Program-made: the position numbers and the translations under genes
Notes under the pieces: model-generated
What the model was told of the DNA's origin: nothing
Database searches by the model: none
What the model saw: the letters and a program-made list of their open reading frames with translations, nothing else
From: an uncultured Dehalococcoidia bacterium
Lineage (GTDB): Bacteria; Chloroflexota; Dehalococcoidia; Lucifugimonadales; UBA3495
Reading direction: 5' to 3'
Assembly (NCBI GenBank): GCA_951812625.1
Contig: CATOSP010000004.1
Span: 310,001-374,000 of the forward strand
DNA: 64,000 nucleotides
In this document: one piece after another, positions 8,547 to 15,599 of the stretch
Layout of the letters: each line of letters opens with the position of its first letter
How positions within the stretch are numbered: the stretch's first letter is position 1

Positions 8547-9779
8547 CTATTGCTGCTCGGCGATCAACAGAATCTGCACGTGGATGTCGTCCTCAATGGA
8601 CACGACTGATCGGGCCGTGGGTACGGGGATCTCCAACTCTTCCCATGTGAAGATGGTACGGCCCAGGACATTCAGAACGTTCCCGTCGTTACGCACCTCC
8701 AGGTCGAAGGTCAGGGGAAAGTCATTGCCCTTCAGCCTGAGGGTACCGCTGACCGGTCGTTGGAAAGTGTCTCCGTTGTGGAACTCGGGGGGCAAGTCCT
8801 CCACGCTGTCAACTCTGAACGACGCTATGGGGTCGTTCGGGAACATGCGGCTACGGACATACCGGTCCCGGTACTGCTGATCGCTGCTCAGACTGTGTAG
8901 ATCGACCTCGATCGTGGATGGCTCCCCATCGATGTTGATCTGACCGGAGAGGTCTGTGCTGCGCAATACCGCCTCGATGCGGGCTGGTGACCTGGCCAAC
9001 ACCTCCCCGACAGTGAAGGTAATCTCCGAACCCTCGCCGACCACGTATGTGCCGGTCCCTACCTCGGGAGCCGCCTGCGTCGCACCGGGGGTATCAGTCT
9101 GCCGGATAGGGGTGTTGTCCGCCTGCTCAACCTGCGGAGTGTCGGCGATGTCCGCAGGGGCTACTGCCTCTGTTGTCTCCGTCGCTGCTGGGGCGGGTGG
9201 TTGTGTGGCGGTCGGGCTCACGGCCGCAACCTCGGTTGGCATTTCAGCAGCCGACTCCGTCGTCATCGTAGAGACTGGGGCTTGAGTGGCAACCGGAGTT
9301 GGAGATTCAACCCTTTCTGGCAGTGATAGCTCTCCGCTCTCGGTATCGCCCTGGCCCATCAACACCACCCCCAGGATGACCGCTGCGATGAGCAGTATGA
9401 CCGCCAGCGCCCGTGAGGCGCCCGGGGAGAGGCCCCGCATGGAAGGGGTCAACACACCCGCCAGGACGAACACGATTGCCGCCAAGGGAATGGTGAAGGA
9501 AGCAAGCCGGTCCAAAACGGAATTGCCGATAGCGGCGATCACCACGACGACGATAAACGCCACAGCTAGAATGGCGTCGAATACCAACATCCTCCTTCGA
9601 TTGGCGCTCAGGGCTGCCCAGATCAGCCCAGACAGAATGCCCACGACCAAGGAGGCGAGGGTGATGGTGGCAGTGTTGAATACGCTGTCCACCGGGGACC
9701 GTAGCGGCAGAGACACCAGCGACGCAACAATGGCCGCGATGGACCCGGCTATGACACCGGTAATGAGTCCAGCTATCAT
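8547..9779 (-). CDS. Membrane-anchored YceI-family protein
   Basis: 410 residues from the ATG at 9779 (AAGGAGA upstream; the frame is open further, to 9884). The N-terminal third has four or five hydrophobic helices, including a Gly/Ala-rich first pair. Then follows a Pro/Thr/Ala/Glu-rich linker (about residues 165-240), and the C-terminal 170 residues are a YceI-like lipocalin barrel (VGEGSEITFTVGEVL, FPNDPIASFRVDSVE, VSGTLRLKGNDFPLTF). YceI proteins bind isoprenoid-type lipids. Here the barrel would be tethered outside the membrane by the linker. The neighbouring minus-strand genes also encode membrane proteins. Confidence 0.82.
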   Translation of the reverse strand: MIAGLITGVIAGSIAAIVASLVSLPLRSPVDSVFNTATITLASLVVGILSGLIWAALSANRRRMLVFDAILAVAFIVVVVIAAIGNSVLDRLASFTIPLAAIVFVLAGVLTPSMRGLSPGASRALAVILLIAAVILGVVLMGQGDTESGELSLPERVESPTPVATQAPVSTMTTESAAEMPTEVAAVSPTATQPPAPAATETTEAVAPADIADTPQVEQADNTPIRQTDTPGATQAAPEVGTGTYVVGEGSEITFTVGEVLARSPARIEAVLRSTDLSGQINIDGEPSTIEVDLHSLSSDQQYRDRYVRSRMFPNDPIASFRVDSVEDLPPEFHNGDTFQRPVSGTLRLKGNDFPLTFDLEVRNDGNVLNVLGRTIFTWEELEIPVPTARSVVSIEDDIHVQILLIAEQQ

Positions 9780-9922
9780 CGTTTCTCCTTGGTCATGGCC
9801 CTGGGATGTCGAGGGGTCGCCACGGCCACACCGGGCTAATGGCTCCAGACGGGTACCGGACGCCAAGCGCCAATATACGCACAAATCTTGAGGAAATCAT
9901 CAAGGAAATGCCGGACTCGCCC

Positions 9923-10405
9923 CTAGCTGTCGTCACGGCTCCCCCAACCGAACCACCTGCGGCGCGGTTCGGGGCGTTCGAGGTTAACGGCCGAGACCCG
10001 CTCCAGCACCCGCCCTATGACAAGGTATCGGAAGTGAAACCCCAGGAAGGAGTCCAGCGCTCCGGCAAGAGAGTAGAGGAACAGAAGCCCGGCGATGAGG
10101 AAGGCGAACTGAGGGTAAAAGCCGCCCAGAGCGGAAATGGCTGCGAAGAGGAAGATCAGCAGTTGGACCACCGAGGCCTGCATGGCCTGGAATGCGCCCC
10201 ATGCCATCCTTCGACGGCGGAATGACCGGGAGATCATGTATGCCGCCACCGGGCAGACGGCCAGGGACCAAGGGAAGCCTATCAGAAATGCAAGGGGAAC
10301 ACCGACAATCAACGCGCTGCCATGGGCCAGACTCCCACCCCAACGCTCGATCCTCGGGAAGGAGACTTCTTCGGGCTCGCGGTTTCCGGCAGGTTCTCCG
10401 CCCAA
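9923..10405 (-). CDS. DUF4870-like small membrane protein
   Basis: 160 residues with about four hydrophobic segments (SALIVGVPLAFLIGFPWSLA, then ASVVQLLIFLFAAISAL, and FAFLIAGLLFLYSLAGAL) and a charged C-terminus. The charged loop before MAWGAFQAMQ resembles the DUF4870/Tic20-like family, in which two such motifs face each other. The start is a TTG at 10405 with GGGGGA six bases upstream; no in-frame ATG precedes the first helix. Function unknown. Confidence 0.65.
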   Translation of the reverse strand: MGGEPAGNREPEEVSFPRIERWGGSLAHGSALIVGVPLAFLIGFPWSLAVCPVAAYMISRSFRRRRMAWGAFQAMQASVVQLLIFLFAAISALGGFYPQFAFLIAGLLFLYSLAGALDSFLGFHFRYLVIGRVLERVSAVNLERPEPRRRWFGWGSRDDS

Positions 10406-10463
10406 GGGTTGTCCCCCGGTAGCAGGATAGCGCGCCCGGAGGCGGGTGGATGAAATATCTGCG

Positions 10464-12755
10464 CTAGCTGCCGCTGCCGATCCCCAGTTCTCGCAGGGCT
10501 ACCTGGCTTTCCCTGGGGAGGGTCAGGCCCTGCATCAATGCAGACTCGAACATCCGGTAGATCGAGGCCAAGTCATCGGCTGCCGGCCGCTGCCCCTGGC
10601 CGCGATTAGCAGCCAGCACCGGCAGGGAGTCGTATGCCCGGTCCACGCTCCAGTAAAACCCCAGCACCCAAGCCAACTCGCGTTCGTCGCTCGGCGGGGG
10701 AATGTCGGTGAGGTCGATAATGGCGTTGTGGACCTTGGTGTAGCGCAGAATCCCAGCCTTGTCCCGGGAGTCCCGCCCGTAGTAACGGCGGTGGCTGAGT
10801 TCCACGATGCGCCGGTTGTACTCAGGCACCCCGTAAATCTCGCGGGGAATCCACTCCGAGCGGAGGTCGACCACCCTTTCACCCTGGCGGTTCACGATGG
10901 CCACGGCAATGTCTGAGCCGAGGGCCGGGTCATTCTCGAACTCCACTGCCTCCCGGAGCAAAGCCTCCTGGAGCATCAGGGTCAGTTCCCGGGGAATCTT
11001 GCGGTACAGAGCGCCGCTCGCCTCGTCGTTGGAATCCGCGCCCACGCCACCGGTGTTGAACACGTAGTATTCCTGGGGCATTCCCCCTTCGTGTATCTTC
11101 TTCAGTATCTCGTACATCAGGTTGGCGTTTTCATCCTCCAACCCGATGATGAAAGGGTCTGAGAAATACTCGACGTAGGGGCGACCGATGGCTCCCACCG
11201 CCGCACCCATCTGCACTGCCTCCCCATACATAAGGACGCGGATGTACCGTTCCAAGCTCACCCGGCGCAAGGGCGGTATCACGGTGTTCTGCCGCATAAC
11301 TGCCTGCCAAAAGATGCGGTCCGTTTTCTCCATCGGAACGTGAACACTGTCGTCCAGTTCACCACCGGTGATCTCCTCGATCAGGTGGCGGGTGCCCTTC
11401 CGGGCAATCAGCCTGGGACGGGACAGTGTCACCCGCATGTTCCGCACCGGGTTTTGCAGGTAGTCCGGCGTGGCGTGTTCCAGGTCCACCGGCACGTTTT
11501 CCAGGGTCTCCTGCTCGTTAGGCGCTTCCTTCGTCCCCCGCACGGCCTCATAGGTTATGGGGTCTTCGGCCTGGTTGAGCCCGAAGGGCATGGCGTAGAA
11601 GTTGTTCTCGGTGCCGTCGATTCCGTGGGTGATGCGAATAGTCTTTCCGCCCCGCGGCACCTCAACGGTTTCGTCGAGTGGTTGCAACAGGATGATGTCG
11701 TCGTTCATGGGGAAGACCCCCTCGTCAGGGTCCTCCGCCAAGTTCAGGTGCCGGGCGAGCTCGCTGTGGGCCAACTCGATCATAATGGTGAGGGTGCTCT
11801 TGCCGTGCAACGACGGACCAATAGTCAACATGGCCGTGTTCTTCATATTACCGGCCAAGGTCTTGGCCCTTGCCAGGCTGAGGGCGGCCTGAATAGCCAG
11901 CCCCCTCTTCTGCTTCACCAGGAACATGGCTATGGACAGTGGCCCCATCTTGTGCTCGCCGACATAGTCAAAGCCCAAGTGCAACGACAGACCCTTGGTA
12001 GGAGCCTTGAACACCAGTTGCGGCAGACCGGCCTCAAGGACCCGGGCAACCAAGTCATCGGGCAGGCCCAGGTCTTCCAGCCAATGGGGAATGGACACCT
12101 CCAAGATGTCTGGCGAATCCGTAAACTGCTCGTTTGGGAGGTCGAAGGTCAGTTGCCGCCACATGATGGGGATCTGCATGTAACGGGTCCCGAAAAGCAA
12201 CTGCCGCGCGTGGAATGAGCGGCCCGGAGCATCGCATATCTGCCGGTCCGACTGGACAATGGTCTGCCCGGCATCGAAGCTGCGCTTCATGTAATCGGTG
12301 ATGTAGGGAATAATCTCGGCGAACAAGGCCTGATTCTCGGAGCTGAATGCTTCTGCATCCCGGTTCCTGGAGAAACCGTCCACCAAATACTGGGTCAAGT
12401 CCGGGCGACGCACCACTCCGAGCTGGCTGAAGAAGGCCAATCCTCCACTGTCGAGGCGGACAACCACCTCCGGCCAAGCCCGGCGGGCTGCCCTGCCATC
12501 GGCGTTGGCTTCGGCCCCTTCCTTCTCCACCTGTCGGGCTTCTTCCAGGATCCGGTCCTGTTCCTCCTGGGGGAGATCCTGGAGTATGGATACGTGGTCG
12601 AGGAGCCAATCGTTGGGAGGGTTGAAGAATTCGCTCGATGGCGAGTGCCCACGTCTAGCCAGGTCGGTCAGTTGTTCCAATGCGGCGACGAAGTCGGGGT
12701 TGATGTCCGGGGCCTCAAGGGGGGATGACTGGCCCGGCTGGTGGTGCAGAGTCAT
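10464..12755 (-). CDS. PEPCK-like nucleotide-binding protein
   Basis: 763 residues. The middle and C-terminal parts resemble ATP-type phosphoenolpyruvate carboxykinase: a P-loop-like GPSLHGKST at 313-321, an acidic NDD at 351-353 where kinases bind metal, then MRQNTVIPPLRRVSLERYI and GEAVQMG, which recall the PPV-xx-LT and G-xT segments of PEPCK. The N-terminal 280 residues have no clear counterpart, and the protein is about 200 residues longer than PEPCK (about 530-600). The P-loop differs from the usual GLSGTGKTTLS, so it may be a PEPCK-fold kinase with another substrate. Stands alone on the minus strand. Confidence 0.65.
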   Translation of the reverse strand: MTLHHQPGQSSPLEAPDINPDFVAALEQLTDLARRGHSPSSEFFNPPNDWLLDHVSILQDLPQEEQDRILEEARQVEKEGAEANADGRAARRAWPEVVVRLDSGGLAFFSQLGVVRRPDLTQYLVDGFSRNRDAEAFSSENQALFAEIIPYITDYMKRSFDAGQTIVQSDRQICDAPGRSFHARQLLFGTRYMQIPIMWRQLTFDLPNEQFTDSPDILEVSIPHWLEDLGLPDDLVARVLEAGLPQLVFKAPTKGLSLHLGFDYVGEHKMGPLSIAMFLVKQKRGLAIQAALSLARAKTLAGNMKNTAMLTIGPSLHGKSTLTIMIELAHSELARHLNLAEDPDEGVFPMNDDIILLQPLDETVEVPRGGKTIRITHGIDGTENNFYAMPFGLNQAEDPITYEAVRGTKEAPNEQETLENVPVDLEHATPDYLQNPVRNMRVTLSRPRLIARKGTRHLIEEITGGELDDSVHVPMEKTDRIFWQAVMRQNTVIPPLRRVSLERYIRVLMYGEAVQMGAAVGAIGRPYVEYFSDPFIIGLEDENANLMYEILKKIHEGGMPQEYYVFNTGGVGADSNDEASGALYRKIPRELTLMLQEALLREAVEFENDPALGSDIAVAIVNRQGERVVDLRSEWIPREIYGVPEYNRRIVELSHRRYYGRDSRDKAGILRYTKVHNAIIDLTDIPPPSDERELAWVLGFYWSVDRAYDSLPVLAANRGQGQRPAADDLASIYRMFESALMQGLTLPRESQVALRELGIGSGS

Positions 12756-12992
12756 TGTGTCGTCTCTTAAGGGGCCTTCCGCAGTATTTGGAGGACGTTC
12801 CGAGCGCGGGAGCCCGAAGCTACACTATCCTACATTGTTGCCGCATCCAAGTAAAGGCCATGCCCTGCCCGAGGCAGCGCTCCGGGCCAGATGGCGCAGT
12901 CATTTATCTGCTGCCGGTGGACTCCCGGCCGGACCAAGTCAAGGGAGGTTTGAGCGGGGATGAGGCCATGCGCGGTCGAGGCGGGGCAGGCG

Positions 12993-13520
12993 CTACGCTG
13001 GTGCCCCTTCTGCCAGGCCCGGTCCCGGCAGGGAACCCTTGGCCAACTGCCGCCAGTAGTCCATGTTCTGCCAGTGTTGGACCAGGTCCGACAGACCCAG
13101 GCCTGACTGGCCTGAATCGCCACTCTTGCCAGCGTTCTCCAGCCCGCGTTTCATGGCGCAGATGGGAACCGGGTCTTCTACTGTACGGGGGATGAGGCCG
13201 CGTTCGGCTGCCCTGGGCAGGAGGGCACGCAGAACCTCGCGGGCCTGGGGGAGGACGCGGCGCTCCTGGAGGCAACGGCTCAGGTAGTTCTGGAGAGCCG
13301 TGAGGTTCCGGGCGTGGTGCCCGCGTTTTGCCATGCGCTTGAACAGTACGGAGGCCCAATCGAAGGGGTCTTTCACGGGGCCGGACTTGGGGTTAGTCAG
13401 GGCGTCGGCAACCTCATCGCAGAATTCAGCGGTGACTTTGTCGAGTCGGTAAACCTCGACTTCGGTTGCGTACTTGCGGAGGAGGGCTTCAATCTGGGAC
13501 CTGATCTGGGAGAGAGTCAT
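12993..13520 (-). CDS. Conserved hypothetical protein
   Basis: 175 residues starting at ATG 13520 with AGAGGT five bases upstream. The first 130 residues are helical and charged (LSQIRSQIEALLRKYATEV, LTALQNYLSRCLQERR) with no membrane segment. The last 45 are Gly/Ser/Pro-rich and probably flexible. I do not recognise a domain. It sits directly beside the repeat-rich patch at 13.5-14.3 kb, which may mean it is carried with mobile or repeat DNA, but no transposase is present. Confidence 0.6.
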   Translation of the reverse strand: MTLSQIRSQIEALLRKYATEVEVYRLDKVTAEFCDEVADALTNPKSGPVKDPFDWASVLFKRMAKRGHHARNLTALQNYLSRCLQERRVLPQAREVLRALLPRAAERGLIPRTVEDPVPICAMKRGLENAGKSGDSGQSGLGLSDLVQHWQNMDYWRQLAKGSLPGPGLAEGAPA

Positions 13521-13530
13521 GTTGTACCTC

Positions 13531-13554
13531 TTTATAGGGAGTTTTATAGGGAGT
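13531..13554. repeat. 12-bp perfect tandem repeat
   Basis: Two adjacent copies of TTTATAGGGAGT, directly upstream of the minus-strand gene that starts at 13520; they could contribute to its promoter. Confidence 0.7.
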
Positions 13555-13591
13555 TAATGAGTGTGGAGTGAGGGGGTAAATCCCCCTTAAT

Positions 13592-13611
13592 CCCCCTTTT
13601 GCGAAAGGGGG
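13592..13611. repeat. Palindromic REP-like hairpin
   Basis: CCCCCTTT - TGCG - AAAGGGGG is a perfect 8-bp stem with a 4-base loop. Preceded by AATCCCCCTTAAT, it has the look of the short palindromic intergenic repeats common in bacterial genomes. Confidence 0.6.
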
Positions 13612-13620
13612 AGATTTCTT

Positions 13621-13689
13621 GATTTTCCGGTCAAGTATGGTAGTCCGTGGCCGACTGACCGGACAAAACCGAACATTCGGGGTGGCTGG
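13621..13689 (+). repeat. Dispersed CCGGACATTTTGG repeat, copy B
   Basis: GATTTTCCGGTCA at the left and GGACAAAACCGAACATTCGG plus GGTGGCTGG at the right, separated by about 26 bases absent from copy C. Confidence 0.6.
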
Positions 13690-13784
13690 TGACGGAATCC
13701 GGGGAGCAGCAGGACTACCGGAAGTTGGCCTGCGTTGTAATCCCTGGAGCAGTGGCCGGACAGGACAGTGGAAGGAAAAATCCC

Positions 13785-13831
13785 GATTTTCCGGTCAGAT
13801 GCGGACAAAACCGGACATTTTGGGTGGCTGG
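13785..13831 (+). repeat. Dispersed CCGGACATTTTGG repeat, copy C
   Basis: GATTTTCCGGTCAGATGCGG, then ACAAAACCGGACATTTTGG and GTGGCTGG. The most compact copy, in the same orientation as copy B and opposite to copy A. Confidence 0.65.
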
Positions 13832-14321
13832 ACGAGCCAAAGGTGGATTCTGGGGAGGGGCCAGGCTGGTGCTTGCGGGTTGCCTTGTCAGCTGTTTCAG
13901 ACACTAAACATCGTGTGCCTCAGTGGCTGTCCTGGAGTGGCCCTGCCCTCCTGCGAGGGGTTTACAGTGGAGGGTCTTACGGGTCGGACAGGCAGTATGG
14001 TACATAAGTTCTATGTCGTTGGCAAGGGGTGTCTGTCAGGGGAGAGGTTCGTTTCCGGGAGATGCGGAAATTCAAAGATGGTCCGGTTGATTCACCCCCC
14101 GGTCAGGTCGAGGGAAAGGTATAGCAGTGACAGGGCTTGGGTCCGGGGATGAGGCCAGCAAGATTGCAAAACCGCCGTTCGCTATCCATCCCCAGCCAGG
14201 AAGGTTGTCACGCATTTGAACGCAGGATGCAGTCGCTGATTCTAAAAGGCCAGCGGCAGCCCCGATACTCCCGCAAGTGGTATCCTAGCCGCGATGACCA
14301 TAAGCGTGGACTCTTCATTTC

Positions 14322-14359
14322 AGGCGCAACTTCCCGGAGCAGGCGCAACTTCCCGGAGC
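14322..14359. repeat. 19-bp perfect tandem duplication
   Basis: AGGCGCAACTTCCCGGAGC occurs twice in direct succession, ending 20 bases before the start codon of the oxidoreductase at 14380, so it lies in its leader. Confidence 0.85.
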
Positions 14360-14379
14360 AACGAGCCAAGGAGATTTAC

Positions 14380-15408
14380 ATGAAGGTATTCGCAAGCATC
14401 CCAAGGGACGACATTGGCAAGGTGCCCGACAGGGCGCAGTGGGTTGAGGATATGGGCTACGACGGCATCAACACCAACGAGGACTTCTCCAGCCCCTTCA
14501 TGGCCCTGACACTGGCGGCGGAGCATACAGAGCGGGTCCTGCTGGGGACCTCCATAGCAGTTGTGTTTCCCGTCAGTCCCATGACGACTGCATACATGGC
14601 CTGGGAACTCCAGAAGTATTCCCAGGGCCGATTCCGCCTAGGCATGGGCAGCCAGGTAAAAGGACATATTGAGCGGCGCTTCAGCACTCCGTGGAACGCC
14701 CCCGGCCCCCGGATGCGCGACTACGTATTGTCCCTCAAGGCCATCTGGGACAGCTTCCAGAACGGCGGCCCCCTTCGCTTCGATGGGGAACACTACAAGT
14801 TCAGCCTGATTACTCCCCACTTCAATCCCGGTCCCATCGAATACCCGCCGCCGAAGATATTCATCGCAGCAGTCGGCCCCTACATGTTCCGGCTGGCCGG
14901 GGAGCACTGCGACGGGGTGCTGCCACACGGGTTCATGACCCCGAAGTACATGGACGAGGTGGCCCTGCCCAACCTGGAAAAGGGGCTGAAGCGGTCGGGC
15001 CGGACCCTGAAGGACATCGAAATCAGCACCGGCGGCTTCCTGGTAATGGGCGAGGACGAGGACGAACTGGGCGAGGCGTTCAACGCAGCCCGGCGCCGCA
15101 TCGCTTTCTACGCCTCCACCCGCACCTACAAGGGCGTCATGGACATCCACGGTTGGGGAGACGTCTGCCTGGAGCTGAACCGCCTTGCTTCCTCCGGCAC
15201 CTGGGACGAGATGCCCAAACTCATAACCGACGAGATGGTGGAGACCTTCGCCACCATCGGCACCTACGACCAGATAGTGGACAAGGTGAGTGGGAGGTAT
15301 GGGAGATATGCCACCCAGATGGGGTTCTCCATGCCCACGGACGCTCCCGGGGGCGAGTCCCGCCTCAAGGAGAAAATCAGAGAACTCCAGCAGATTGACC
15401 GCCTGTAA
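14380..15408 (+). CDS. LLM class F420-dependent-type oxidoreductase
   Basis: 342 residues from ATG 14380 with AAGGAG six bases upstream; the frame is open to 14137 but the upstream part is not protein-like. It has the luciferase-like monooxygenase TIM barrel: RAQWVEDMGYDGINTNE near the N-terminus, ERVLLGTSIAVVFPVSPMTTA, then GRFRLGMGSQ and the C-terminal IGTYDQIVDKV. Such proteins use F420 or FMN to reduce or oxygenate organic substrates and are numerous in SAR202-type genomes. Substrate unknown. Confidence 0.9.
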   Translation: MKVFASIPRDDIGKVPDRAQWVEDMGYDGINTNEDFSSPFMALTLAAEHTERVLLGTSIAVVFPVSPMTTAYMAWELQKYSQGRFRLGMGSQVKGHIERRFSTPWNAPGPRMRDYVLSLKAIWDSFQNGGPLRFDGEHYKFSLITPHFNPGPIEYPPPKIFIAAVGPYMFRLAGEHCDGVLPHGFMTPKYMDEVALPNLEKGLKRSGRTLKDIEISTGGFLVMGEDEDELGEAFNAARRRIAFYASTRTYKGVMDIHGWGDVCLELNRLASSGTWDEMPKLITDEMVETFATIGTYDQIVDKVSGRYGRYATQMGFSMPTDAPGGESRLKEKIRELQQIDRL

Positions 15409-15546
15409 CCGTATACCAGCCTCTCCGGGATGAATCCAGCCGTCACCAACGACCCAGTCAAAGTCCGACGGGGGTTGGTTGATGTTTCCCGAAATGGGCG
15501 AGGCCCGCATCCGAATACGTTCCCTCGGACCGAACGGGAGATACGA

Positions 15547-15577
15547 AAGGCCGCGACCATAGCAGAGTCGCGGCCTT
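15547..15577. terminator. Bidirectional terminator between convergent genes
   Basis: Perfect 11-bp stem AAGGCCGCGAC / GTCGCGGCCTT with a 9-base loop. Lies between the oxidoreductase (ends 15408, plus) and the efflux adaptor (ends 15600, minus); the minus-strand exit reads TTTCGT. Confidence 0.75.
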
Positions 15578-15599
15578 CCCGTGAAACCGTCGGGAGGGT

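Larger units (their letters stand above)
13521..14379. other. Repeat-rich, gene-free stretch
   Basis: About 860 bases without a convincing gene. Open frames exist on both strands but read through repeat sequence and have no ribosome sites or recognisable domains. The stretch holds a 12-bp tandem repeat, a palindromic hairpin, two copies of a dispersed repeat and a 19-bp tandem duplication, listed separately. Confidence 0.65.

Noticed and set aside
11340..12218. Open frame of 292 codons on the plus strand
   Set aside because: Antisense to the PEPCK-like gene; composition typical of a shadow frame (Gln, Gly, Val, Leu rich).
13619..14152. Open frames of 105 to 177 codons in the repeat patch
   Set aside because: They translate repeat DNA (the same peptide fragments recur at 5423-5806) and have no ribosome sites.
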